Assembly: GCF_042100115.1 (NCBI RefSeq)
Contig: NC_091272.1
Coordinates: forward strand, 1,860,001 to 1,924,000
Origin: Alternaria dauci
Lineage: Eukaryota; Ascomycota; Dothideomycetes; Pleosporales; Pleosporaceae
Reading direction: 5' to 3'
DNA length: 64,000 nt
This document shows positions 10,414 to 20,549 of the stretch, in pieces. The notes beneath the pieces were generated by a model, which saw only the letters and a list, made by a program, of their open reading frames with translations, did no database searches and had not been told where the DNA came from. Each line of letters starts with the position of its first letter. The stretch's first letter is position 1. The translations under genes and the position numbers were made by a program.

Positions 10414-11399
10414 TTAACCCTTCTTCTTGGAGACACCGACGGTTCGGCCGCGGCGACCGGTGGTCTTTGAGTGCTGACCGCGGACACGGAGGCCCCAGTA
10501 GTGACGGAGACCACGGTGAGCGCGGATCTTCTTCAAGCGCTCGAGATCGTCACGGAGCTTGGAGGCGACACCGTTGGCGAGGACCTGGCTGTTCTTGCCA
10601 TCGACGATATCGCGCTGCCTGTTGAGGAACCAGGAAGGAATCTTGTCTGTGGAGTGTCAGTGCGGGACCTTTGCCATGGAAACTGCCATTGCGTACACTG
10701 GAGAGGGTTCTGGATGATGGTAACGAGGCGCTCAAGCTCTTCGGAGGTGAGGTCACCAGCGCGCTTGGTGAGGTCGACATCGGCCTTCTTGCAGACCAAG
10801 TTGGAGTAGCGGCGACCGACACCAGTGATCTTGGTCAAGGCGTACATGACCTTCTGCTTTCCATCGACGTTTGTGTTCAACAAACGGATGATGTACTGGA
10901 AGCTGGGAAAGTCAGCACTGCTCTAATCACACGGTTGTGCATCGTCTCTGTTCGTAGGTCTCTGTAGTCGAGAGCCATCCGCTACCGCAATTGGCCACTC
11001 CAGTCCAAACAGCATGTCGAAATCCTCCCTTCGCTTGCAATTCTCATCATTTTCCTGAAACGCTTGTTGCGTCCATGCATCGCTCTATCCTCTCTCACTA
11101 TCCTCGGATTGCTGCTGGACTGGAAGGGCGAATCGCGATATTGTGCGGCTTTAATCGGACCAGGCATATCGAGGCGAAGGCAGCGGACTGAACAGGACTC
11201 TGCAGGCTATATTCTGTACGTACTTGGACTTCTCTCCGGAGACGAGCGCTGTAAGATAGTCAGCATATCTCTACTTGAGTGTCTCGACATCGATTGTTGC
11301 GTCCCCACTCCACGCGCTGCGGGCGGCGCACTCGGCGCAAATGATGCCCGGATCGCAGGAAGTGATGCAAGTCGACAGTGTCCGGGTATACTCACACAT
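10414..11399 (-). CDS. RPS18: 40S ribosomal protein S18 (uS13) with microexon
   Basis: Cytosolic small-subunit protein uS13, 155 residues, matching the family length. The four coding exons are 11396-11399 (only ATGT, after a GCCGCCACC Kozak context), 11224-11248 (25 nt), 10697-10902 and 10414-10646. Introns of 147, 321 and 50 nt all have GT-AG ends and keep the frame; joined, the first residues read MSLVSGEKSNFQYI, as in other eukaryotic S18 proteins. Diagnostic stretches: [47 protein letters not shown] and the basic KKKG tail. The usual error in automatic annotation would be to start at an internal Met and lose the first two exons. Confidence 0.95.
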
Positions 11400-11652
11400 G
11401 GTGGCGGCTTGTCGTACGTCGTCGATGTGGTGTTGTCTGGCGATGAGGACAGGTCTAATTCTGTGAGTAGGAGTGTGTGCAGACTCTTGTTGATAAGATA
11501 AGCGAGCCAGCCACTCCGAAACGGGAGCTGCACGTGACGATCACCAAGCACGGAAGCCACGCATTGCAACTCCTCTCCCTTGCATTCACCAAGTCTCTGC
11601 GACTCAGCGCAATCGGTTTCAAGCCGCGAGATTTCGGCTACACCACTTTCCG

Positions 11653-11814
11653 ATGCTGTCTTGCTTCACCGCTCTTGTCGCCCTGCCTCTGCAGATAATA
11701 TGCTGTGGCTATGAGTTTGTGGCTGTGCACAAGTACCACAGGACGCCTAACAATGCATCTCTTCATGCGTTCGACCCAAACTACTGCCTGTCACACGACC
11801 GGTACGTCATTTGA
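11653..11814 (+). CDS. Possible small secreted protein, first exon or 53-residue ORF
   Basis: An ATG at 11653 opens 53 codons beginning MLSCFTALVALPLQIICCGY, which looks like a signal peptide, followed by a segment with GC-biased third positions that contains HKYHRTPNNASLHAFDPNYC. A good donor (GTACGT) at 11802 suggests that it may be the first exon of a spliced gene, but I could not choose a convincing second exon: the nearest acceptor would give a 38-nt intron. Size and cysteines would suit a small secreted protein. It is divergent from RPS18 (about 250 bp between the start codons). Low confidence; transcript evidence would decide. Confidence 0.3.
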   Translation: MLSCFTALVALPLQIICCGYEFVAVHKYHRTPNNASLHAFDPNYCLSHDRYVI

Positions 11815-12074
11815 TTCTTTCCCAGTTCATCCCATACAGGCCCTGTTGTCACGATGCCATGATTCCAGCCACATCTCTGTCAGCCTCCACTGGTTCGTGA
11901 AGGGGCCAAACTTCTCCAGGATGGCTGCGCCACAGTTGGCCTCAACAGTTTCCCTCGTCTCCAAGTCATTTGCTAGAATTCGTGATGCCTAAAATCAGGC
12001 ACAAGCTATCAGTCGGTGTGTATGCCTTGCGTTCACATGTAGGCCTGATCCTTAAAGGTTTCTACCATCCATGG

Positions 12075-12296
12075 TCAGAATGCATCTGGTAGCTCCGCCT
12101 CAACCTTTTCATACCAATCAGCCTTCATCCATACAGCCTGCGGGCACATCCGTTCCAGAAAATACCTCTCATCTGCCGTTTGTTTACCGTTTTCTCTGAC
12201 CGGATCATTCCCATGCACCAAGCGAGGCACTGTCTGGGGCAACACAGTCGCGGAACTCGATTCATTGCTTAGCAACGGCCCGCAACCGGGAAACAT
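12075..12296 (-). CDS. Doubtful 73-residue minus-strand ORF
   Basis: A 73-codon frame with coding-like composition near its end (it contains RYFLERMCPQAVWMKADWYE). Its ATG is only 10 bases from the start of the plus-strand 517-residue gene, an implausible arrangement for two independent genes. A second minus-strand segment at about 11815-11990 also reads like protein (ETRETVEANCGAAILEKF). The two might be exons of one unmodelled gene, or a decayed gene. No homology recognised. Confidence 0.2.
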   Translation of the reverse strand: MFPGCGPLLSNESSSATVLPQTVPRLVHGNDPVRENGKQTADERYFLERMCPQAVWMKADWYEKVEAELPDAF

Positions 12297-12305
12297 CTCT
12301 CCAGG

Positions 12306-13859
12306 ATGGACTCTCAGGCTCCCTCAGTCCATATAGGTGGATCATGCAACAGCCTCGGATATACAACGGCTCCTGTCCATACGGTCGAGCTCGCCAGACA
12401 TGACACGGCATCGTCTACCGGAAGTGCAAATCGATTGTCTGAAGGTCATTGGGCACTGAATCTTAGCGGCAACTGTCCGAGCTGCCACCACCACCACAAC
12501 TCTGTGCAGGTGCGTGTTCGTATATCAGGCGACTCTCCTGCCGTCGGTGACGTCCGCTGTGATAAGTGCAAGAAGTTGTGGTTAGCCTTCGGGAAAGGCA
12601 ATGGCAGGCGACTATCTCTTCTTTCCACGAAGAGCTTAGATCCGGAGTCGCTCGAAGCTGAGACCGAATTCCATAGCACCCTGGTCCATATCATCAAGGC
12701 TGCCAACTCTATCGTCGCATTGCCTCCCACTCTTACGGCCATTCCAGAAGTCGCATCGCTCAGTCCATCACGGGAGACCTCCGTGCGCTCAACTGGGCGT
12801 AGTTATATCCAGCGGCGTTCAGCTGCTATAGACAGCGAGTCCAATCCAGTCTCTTCCGACTCCAACGGTGCGGTCCGATTACCAAGCTCCAGCCAGAAGC
12901 ATACAAACACTGGCAAACTTGTGGTATCCAAGGGCTGGAAAGCTTTTCTTCGTCTCAAACGCAAAGTAGCAGCAAGTTTCCGCACGCCACGAGCAAGTAC
13001 CGACAAGCCGTTGTTCCCGAGCGAGGGTCATACCATCCCAGACTACCACATCCCGGCTATCACGCCTTCGTCGCCCTTTGTAGCGCCCGCCATAGCACTT
13101 TCGCCAGCTCCGATGGATCCTACAGAGTCCCGCGTAGATCTTGACGAAGAATTTAGCCAAGGTTACTTCGATGTCTGCACTCCTTCCACTACCGCTGCAG
13201 GTGCGCTAGCTGCGCTCAGAGCGGTCGACACCCAGGCCATCCAGACTCTACCTCCACACAAGCGTATCGAATGGGGCCGCAGGCAAATGACAGACTTTAG
13301 AGTTCGCTACACGGGATCTGCTACCCTGGCCGCCCTTCCTGTTATGAGTGATACCGGAACTCAAGCTGACGCTTCTGAGGATTTGCTACTCCTCAATCAT
13401 CGACCACTTGCCAGACGTCACTCTGCCTTGGCCTACGTTGGAAACATATTCGGTACTAACGAATACTGGGATACCTTCCGGGGAAGTACCCATACTCTAG
13501 ACAGTCGGCCATTCAGCATGAGCGAAACGAATCTCTCAGACGCCGAAACTGCTGTTGAGCGAGTGATGATGGCTCCTACGCCACATCAGCTGTTGATTGA
13601 GAGCCTTCAACGCGATCGTCGTGGATCGGGATCTCCTCGCCCTCTCTCGATGCACAGTGTCATGAACGAGTGGCAGCAAACACGTCTAAACCGTGGGGAT
13701 GCTCGTTTGTCGATCGATTCGGCTGCAACTGGAAATGCTGTCAGGACCATTACTACCGCAAGAGGGCGTGCAAGCAATCGTCTCTCCCGCAGTTCGCTCA
13801 ACAGAACTTCCTCAGTTTACGGTACGGAACCGCAAACCCCACGCACCCAACTCCGCTAA
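12306..13859 (+). CDS. Hypothetical protein with paired CxxC motifs
   Basis: Single exon, 517 residues, unknown function. Residues 57-60 and 85-88 form two CxxC pairs (NCPSCHHHH and VRCDKCKKLWLAFG), separated by about 25 residues, a layout that fits a small zinc ribbon. The rest is largely disordered and Ser/Thr/Arg-rich, with a proline-rich patch around 255-275 and short more hydrophobic islands, for example RKHSALAYVGNIFG-like sequence near 360-375. The C-terminal 60 residues are basic and Ser-rich (SRSSLNRTSS). No signal peptide or membrane helix. The frame ends at a clear stop; splicing into a downstream frame (to about 13954) is possible but not supported. The CxxC region suggests nucleic-acid or protein binding, which is inference. 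Confidence 0.75.
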   Translation: MDSQAPSVHIGGSCNSLGYTTAPVHTVELARHDTASSTGSANRLSEGHWALNLSGNCPSCHHHHNSVQVRVRISGDSPAVGDVRCDKCKKLWLAFGKGNGRRLSLLSTKSLDPESLEAETEFHSTLVHIIKAANSIVALPPTLTAIPEVASLSPSRETSVRSTGRSYIQRRSAAIDSESNPVSSDSNGAVRLPSSSQKHTNTGKLVVSKGWKAFLRLKRKVAASFRTPRASTDKPLFPSEGHTIPDYHIPAITPSSPFVAPAIALSPAPMDPTESRVDLDEEFSQGYFDVCTPSTTAAGALAALRAVDTQAIQTLPPHKRIEWGRRQMTDFRVRYTGSATLAALPVMSDTGTQADASEDLLLLNHRPLARRHSALAYVGNIFGTNEYWDTFRGSTHTLDSRPFSMSETNLSDAETAVERVMMAPTPHQLLIESLQRDRRGSGSPRPLSMHSVMNEWQQTRLNRGDARLSIDSAATGNAVRTITTARGRASNRLSRSSLNRTSSVYGTEPQTPRTQLR

Positions 13860-14581
13860 ACGAAGAGAGTGAACACGCAGAGGCACCAGGACGTGTAGGT
13901 TCGCCTTCTGTTCCGTCACCGATGCCCGAGGCCGATATAAGCTTACAGAGTTGAACGCACAGTGTGGTTGGGGATTCTTACGATTTTTAGAAGTGGATGC
14001 GTTCCAAGTGTCTGTTCCGTTGTGTCATCTCTCAAGTCAACTTTCATCTTAGTATACGACGTTATCTCGTTCAACACACTCTCTTCGACTTTACATCACT
14101 GCATTGCGCGTTTCCGGTCTTTCGCTCTCTACGGTCATGAGTCAAACAGGTTGGGACGAGATCTGTCAATTACGATCATAGTTCACGATGTGTCCATTCG
14201 CTTGGGGTTTCCTTAAGTACAGATAGATATAAGCATTCTGCGTACAAATGAACGATTCTCAATAGGACCATCTTCTAAATCGTGTCTGCTGTTACGACAT
14301 CTCGATAGCAAAAATGAGGAGAAGGTTCTCTTCATATGTGAAGTCTTACTGGACGGTCACCCAGGTACTGAGGTCGACATCATTTTCATTGAGCAAAACA
14401 TGCAATTGCCGCTATTGATACCAACAATCAGGTATAATGAAGTGGAGTAAAAGTGTATTATATCGCGATACTGGCCTGTTGCCAATAGTATGTATGCACT
14501 GTATACAGCGTAATTAACACTATCGCTTCTGATACTCCCATGCAAGCTCTCAAATAAGCCTGAGCCATGCATTATTGCTTC
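13860..14581. other. Convergent intergenic region
   Basis: About 720 bases between convergent stop codons. Short random frames only; AT content rises toward 14200-14560. No repeat or RNA gene seen. Confidence 0.5.
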
Positions 14582-15987
14582 TTACCAATCATCAATCATA
14601 TCATTAAACTCTTCACTCTCCACATCCATGACCTTCCTGGCAGCCTCACTTCCACTAACGGGTAGCATCTCCAGTCCATCTTCGTCGTCATCTGTCTTCT
14701 TGAAATCTTTTGGCACCTCTTCAGGGTCGAGAAGACCGACCTGGAATAGCACTGAAGCTTGGTCCCAGTAGACTCTCTCAGACCATATCTTCCCCGCCCT
14801 GAATCCTACGATGCTCACGACCACTATCTCGACTTTCTGGTTCGTGGGCTCAACGCCAGGAAGGATCCACGGCATCTGGCAGGTATGCTTGAACTGGATG
14901 TAGAGTTCGTCTACGATTTGGTCGACGCCGACTGTGCGCGAGATGAGTCGCATGTGCATGGACGGTGGAGAGGTTTTGAGAAAGTAGTCGCGGTAAAAGC
15001 GCTTCAGATCGGGGAGTCCGCTTCCACCAGTCATGGTTGGTGTGAAATTTGTGTAGGGCGTGGGCTTTTTAGTGTAGGTCTCTAGGAGTTTATCGAGCGA
15101 TTTTCCACGGTACTTCTCTGCTTGGTGTCAGCTCGTGTATGGATTAGGACAAGGGGTTACTATGCGCACGCTCTTCGTTTTCCTCCAATACGCGCTCCAG
15201 ATCCACCTCGGCGCTGAAACCCTTGCGAACGGTACTCAAACTCCTACTCCAGGCGAGCGCATCGGCGACGGCATCGTACTCATCCAGATCATGCTCTGCA
15301 AACCCTGGATCCACGCCTTCATATGTGAAGCAAGGATACAGGATCTTGTCTTGCAAGCCTCCGGCGCCGATACCACGTGTAACACGTTTCTGCACCGTTT
15401 TCCGCTTGCCCTGTATACCCAGGACTTCTGGGCGACGCGTCACGCCTACAGTGTTCTCGTTGCCAGATGTTCCCTCAGCAAGATGCACGAGCACGCGAAA
15501 AGAGGATGTAAAGCGATGTCGCGTATCCGGAATGGAGGTCGGGTAGTACGCGATGAGGGAGCAGAGTTTCGAGGTGGCAGTTTTTGGTTCCGAGAAGACG
15601 TCTAGACATACGGCTGCAGCGTCACCAAAGGCTGGACCGATGTAGTCAGTACGTGTTTGGGTAGGTAACGGGGCGCATGACATGTGCCAGGCTTTGTGGG
15701 GGCTGTATACCTACGATGGCATACCGTTCCCCGATGCCCATGTTGTCGCCTAGTTTATGGAGCGTCTGTACATATTGCTTTCCGCCTTTCCCGAAGGGTA
15801 TGTATTCAACAATGAAGCCTTCGTCGCGCCATGCCTTCATCGTCTCGATATCGAACTCGGCATCTTCGGCGGTGATGTACAGCACGGGCGTGCTGCTCCT
15901 GAACGACAGCCAACCATTGCGGTCGGCAAGAAACTGTTGCGCCATGTCGTGGTTCAGAGTCGTGGTCGTACTGGCATGCGCGCTCAC
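14582..15987 (-). CDS. Two-domain protein: dienelactone-hydrolase-like plus SnoaL/NTF2-like
   Basis: Three exons (15711-15987, 15161-15631, 14582-15117; introns of 79 and 43 nt), 427 residues. The N-terminal half has the alpha/beta-hydrolase layout of dienelactone hydrolases: strand PVLYITAEDAEFD, then DEGFIVEYIPFGKGG, the nucleophile-elbow position AFGDAAAV (residues 93-100), and LCSLIAYYP. The elbow has Asp (D96) where DLH enzymes have Cys or Ser (GxCxG), so this domain may not be a standard hydrolase. The C-terminal domain (DLKRFYRDYFLKTSPPSMHMRLISRTVG... GKIWSERVYWDQASVLFQVGLL) fits a SnoaL-like NTF2 fold, which commonly binds small hydrophobic molecules. The first Met (15987) was chosen; an in-frame Met at 15945 is an alternative. 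The last intron's acceptor could also be three bases earlier. Confidence 0.8.
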
Positions 15988-16590
15988 GCGATGGCAGCAG
16001 TAGCTCCACTATTGGCAAGCGTAGCTATCCCGGTTTCGAGTTGGGGCCGTCAGACGAAGGATGAGATGCTATCGACGGCGTTTCGCGATGCACAATGTCA
16101 GGTCAACTCTTCGCAGACGGGCAATGGCAGCGTGGCCATGCATATGGCGGCGCATTGTCGGTGTGGGCTCACATGAGTATTGCTGGAAGCTGGTTATTTG
16201 AGTGGCTCCAGTGGAGTCGTGCCGGCGTCCTCCATATTCTGCATGACGTAGCGCCCTGCAAGCCTCTCTCGGCTACCAGTAACCCGAAAGCGGCGTCGCC
16301 ATCTGCGCAGCACCACGGCCACTGGTCTCGTTCATCGTCCTGGAAGGTTGACCTGTGTGAACACCGCAGATGGTCATGAGATCTTTAGATTCTATCAATA
16401 TGCCGTCGAAAATGAACATGCGGCGCACAATGTGAAGAGTAGTTGTGGCGCAAGCAGCAGCACCTCCCGAGCCAATCACATCACCCTGGTGCCTGATTCG
16501 TGGCCAGGATGGTCAACAAACACCATCACGCCCTCCAGTTTCTTCCTCTCTCCCTCTGTCTTTTATCCTTCTGTCATACCAGGCGACGAG
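15988..16590. other. Divergent intergenic region
   Basis: About 600 bases between divergent start codons, expected to carry both promoters. Nothing distinctive recognised. Confidence 0.45.
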
Positions 16591-17845
16591 ATGAAACGTA
16601 CGGCGAGTTCAGGTCCGCATCGCTCCGACCTCACAGCAGCGAAACGGCCGCGAATGTATGATTCCATCCAGCTTGGTATATGACATCTTGCTAAAGATTT
16701 GTAGTGTTTCAAATACAGCTGCAGACCGTCGATTCTGGGGCTTGAACAGAGACGACAGCGCTCGTGTCGCTGATCTCTACGATGCGGGGAGGCTGCTCAT
16801 GACGGACTACAACAAATCTCAAGAAGAAGTCTGGGCAAGGCGGAAGCTGCACGAGGATTACGCGAACCTCACTGATGACTTGGAGTGTTTGGCTCGTGGG
16901 GACTTCAATTTTGAATACGACTACGGTATTATTGCAACTGAAGAGGAGCAGCTCAGACATGCGAAACTCAAAAACATGATGGACAAGGACACCAAGCTCT
17001 GTAATCTTGTGAGAGATATGGAAGCCGTCAACTGTTCGATTGATCATATCGCTACGGCTTGCGCTGATCTGCAGCTATGTTCATCCCTTACAGCAATCAT
17101 CCTTGCGAAGCTTCCTCGCGAACTTCGAGACCATGTCTACGATTATCTCTGGACGGGGGAACACGTCGAGAGCATGGACGAGGTTATCTCGTTTGTTCCT
17201 AAGCAATATTTCTTAGACGAAGCTGCCACAAATGCACCAGAGCTGCCTGTGCCGCGTTTCGCAAACGTCACCTTCGTTGGCGTAGACTTCGCATCTGAGG
17301 CTGCGACTAGGTACTTCAGGGTCTTGTCAGGTGCAGAGCTCGACTACCGTTACGTACGTGCCCATCTCGAGCGCAACCACTTTGGTCCCATGGTATTCGC
17401 GGTCAAGAAGGACATTCGGTGCCTTGTTATGAAGATCGAAGAGACCGCTATGACTATCTATCCAGGTAAAAGAATAGCTTTGGACGCTCTGACCGACAGC
17501 ATGAACAGTCTGCTCATGTTGAAAGATTACCAAGATATCAGCATCAAAATCTATCTGGAAGCGGGCATGCAATCGAGCTTAGCATTTTATCAGGCGCTCG
17601 AGGCCATCAAGCCAGTGTTCATGACGCTTCGCGAAGCTAACATAGACATCAAAGTCCTGGGCTACGACTTCTTCAGCACCACCGAAGACGATGATGAAGA
17701 CATCTTTTCTGAACAACTCAACCATTATCTCACGGCTGGTACACCCGAAGAGTGGCTCGACATGAAAGCTAGAGAAATCAAGAAATTACCACGGGGACTG
17801 CCTCGAAAGCGGTGCAAACGAGTAAGAACCCCAAGACTTGTATAG
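16591..17845 (+). CDS. Hypothetical protein with F-box-like LPRELRDHVYDYLW segment
   Basis: Two exons, 16591-16655 and 16705-17845, joined across a 49-nt intron with acceptor TTGTAG; 401 residues. The first exon gives a short basic start (MKRTASSGPHRSDLTAAKRPR). A helical, charged region follows (about 45-120). At about 150-165 the sequence LAKLPRELRDHVYDYLW resembles the start of F-box-like or lineage-expanded Dothideomycete proteins. A mixed alpha/beta domain follows, with an acidic loop (TTEDDDEDIF) before a basic C-terminus (RGLPRKRCKRVRTPRLV) that could be a nuclear signal. Function unknown. Without the first exon the frame would start at Met 16658, but this would use intronic sequence. 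Confidence 0.75.
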
Positions 17846-18116
17846 AGACTGAACTAAAACTGGTTGCAGACGCTGAGAATCATGCGAAAGCACCTTGAGT
17901 TCTTCATTCGGGACACTCACAGGACCACTGGGGCTGCTACAGCGAGCTTGTGATTGTGTAGTAGTTCTACCGCGATAGCAGATGGAAACTCTCATAGCCT
18001 AGGTTGGGTAGCGGGCATTAATGTGTTACCTCAAAGCGGAGATATTCGCACATCCAGGACGATCATATAACTATCATCGATCACATGGCACTGTATTAAC
18101 ACCATCTCGGCTGAAA

Positions 18117-19604
18117 CTATATCTTCGCTCTGGGCGCTTCACCGTCGTGATTCCATCCTGGCATGTCCGCGAGGTCCGTAGCACGCGCCGCCCTTCGTGA
18201 CTTCAGCGCATCGCCAGTACCGGGACGCCATCTCCACGCATGCGCTAGGTCATCTGACAATCTACCTTCGAGAAGCTCGACCACATGTTTACCGATGTTA
18301 GGCAGAAGCTTGAAAGTGTGGCTACACATGGTGTTAGAAACGTGTAAAAATGTATAGTACATTAGGATGAAGTCTTACCCACTGTCACCCGTGGCCAGAA
18401 TAAAGTTCTTCCACTCAGGATGTTCGCACATCAACAGCGCTGCATCTGCCGTATCAGTACACCAACACAGATGTCTGTTGAATAGTTCCTTCTCGGTGAA
18501 TCTGGGCAGAAACGTCGCGATGGCCTTGCGGATACTGGCCTCCGACGCGTCTGGGTAGGTATCTGTAGGGTGTTTTGCGGCAGATCTCGGGACAGAAATG
18601 AGTCTCGGAGAAGATGTGCCGAAAGGTTGATGTTGCTTGAAGCGCGTAAATCCTGGAAACTCGTCACAGACTTTGATGACACCGTGCTCGTCGGGCTCGA
18701 AGAAGAAGCCCACATCGCCGTTGTAGACTACGGGAACGTTTTTGTATTCTGTGGCTTCGCTTGGAGACAGCTGCATGTGAGCGTATACCCAGGCCTGTAT
18801 ATTTTAGATGTGCTTGTTTAACGACTGGATTGCAGTAATATACCTTCGACACACACTGTTCTTCAAGATCGACCAATGTAGGACTCCATGCACCAGCCGC
18901 CAACACGACCTTGTCAGCATAGTATTTTGTTCCGTCAATCGTCTCAACGCCAATACAAACGCCCTCGGCAAGAAGAGGTCGTTTGAAAGAGCCTGCTCCA
19001 CCGAAGCCGAATTTGACGCCTTTGTCGCGCAGGTATCCACCGATAGCATTGATGGCTTTTGCTGCAGCAAGCCATCCGCCGTCTTGGCTAAAGACGGCTT
19101 TCCATCCCTTGATCTGTTCGCGATCGAGAAGCGGCATCTTCTTTAGAATCTCATCCTCGGAATCTAGCCATTCTGTAGTCGCCTCCAGACCAGCGTTCGC
19201 ATCGAGCAGGGCCTGGTAGGCTTGCTTAAGATCTGCGAGTCCTTTCTCGCCATGTGCGCAGTCGAGCTACAAGACTCATCAACTTCAAGCGTGCGCATAC
19301 TTTTTGACGTGTTGTCACTCACCCGCCCTGTTTTGTGAAAGTACTGTTTGAACAGATCGTCTTCTGTCCACATCTGCCTCGCCTCCAAGCTCAGCTGCAA
19401 ATCCACCTTGTTCCGCAAGCGGATACCCATGATTTTGTTCAAGTCATTGCCGGCTGATTGCGATGATGGAATCGGGTAAGTGTCCAGAACTGTGACATTC
19501 GACGGTGTGTATCCTGAGCGTACAAGATGAAGGGCTGTTGAAGACCCAATGGTACCGCCGCCACCCACCACAATGACAGAGGTGTTTGCCTTGGTAGGTG
19601 TCAT
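18117..19604 (-). CDS. Fructosyl amino acid oxidase (amadoriase family)
   Basis: FAD flavoenzyme of the DAO/MSOX fold expected to oxidise Amadori products (fructosyl amino acids) to glucosone, free amine and H2O2. Four exons (19323-19604, 18844-19266, 18379-18794, 18117-18321) give 441 residues, the usual FAOX length. Residues 11-22 carry the dinucleotide-binding GGGGTIGSS motif. LCWCTDTADAALL supplies the Cys used for covalent FAD attachment in this family, and GDSGHTFKLLPNIGKHVVELLEG is the conserved C-terminal FAD-binding block. Other hallmarks: GNDLNKIMGIRLRN, FSQDGGWLAAAKAI and VVLAAGAWS. The protein ends in AKI, a plausible variant of the peroxisomal PTS1 tripeptide. Start placed at Met 19604 directly before the beta1 strand; the frame is open farther upstream. 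Sarcosine or saccharopine oxidase activity is the main alternative. Confidence 0.88.
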
Positions 19605-20549
19605 GTTGGAGTAACAGTGTCTGTCACGCTTGAGACTTCTCGCGTGCTGTAGTACCAAAGGGCGATGCCGGAAGTCGTTATCAGTACCGATCCGCGGTGT
19701 AATTCCGCCGGTTAAGTATCGATCAAGGCTGCACACGCCACCAGTGAGATGATACGATGGCGATCCATTCTCCACGCGTCAGATGCGAGCTCAGGAGGTT
19801 TTGATTGAGTAATAGAGGCCTGCCGTCCCAAGTATCGCCGGCCCTCCTCGCTTGGTGATCCCGACTGTTACAGTGTCCAAATAGGGCTAGGCTGGCGGAC
19901 GTCAGTGGTGCGTAAAGCTGCGGCTATCTCCGTTCCCACCCGGCTTGCGCATCGAACAAATGCTGGTCTTCTTCCATCCTTCACATCGCGATAACGGAAA
20001 TGGGTCGATACAGCTGTACTGCGATATCAACAAGCTCCAACTGTTGCGGGCCCGGCACTCAGTCCGCGGAGCATCTTGCATCTGACTCGCATGCTGTAAC
20101 CCAAACGTAGCAACCCAACATCTAAGCCTTGCAAAGGCTGCATCCCATGGCTAGCGCATGCTTACCATGCCTTAACCATACTAGCATCGAGCCTCCACTT
20201 TCCCGACTGGTCGCATTTCCTAGTTCAGTCTAGTCTGCACTCTCATCCCAACTGTCCTCTCCCTCGAACGCCCGTCTATCACCAACATCATTGACTCCAC
20301 ATGTCGCTATCAGCTGGACCCTTCGGCGGGAACTATTCGATTTACCCCATCCTGGGGTAATGTAGGCCCGAAGTCCACAGATAAGCCGGGATGCTGGATG
20401 CGTGTGTAGACGGCAGGTGGAAGATATGTGTGATGGCAGCTTAGTATATATAAGGCTTGGGTGGTATGCTTTTGATTGCACTTCAAACCGGAGCTCAGCT
20501 CACACCGAACTCGATTCCCTTCCGGTCTTGCCAACAAGAGTCTTAAAAG
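19605..20549. other. Divergent promoter region between FAOX and MFS genes
   Basis: About 945 bases between divergently transcribed genes. It contains a clear TATA element near the plus-strand gene. No other feature recognised. Confidence 0.5.
20445..20453 (+). promoter_or_regulatory. TATA box of the UNC93-like MFS gene
   Basis: TATATATAA located 97 bases before the ATG at 20550, a normal spacing for a fungal core promoter. A strong TATA element suggests regulated rather than constitutive expression. Confidence 0.55.

Larger units (their letters stand above)
11400..12305. other. Ambiguous intergenic stretch with coding-like segments on both strands
   Basis: About 900 bases upstream of RPS18. 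It should contain the RPS18 promoter, and it also holds a short secretion-signal-like frame on the plus strand (11653) and protein-like frames on the minus strand (near 11815-11990 and 12075-12296). None is convincing alone; see the separate entries. Confidence 0.4.

Noticed and set aside
10903..11223. Possible intronic C/D box snoRNA in the long RPS18 intron (ATGATGA on the minus strand near 11050)
   Set aside because: The only CTGA downstream is about 140 nt away and coincides with the intron branch point; no terminal stem was seen.
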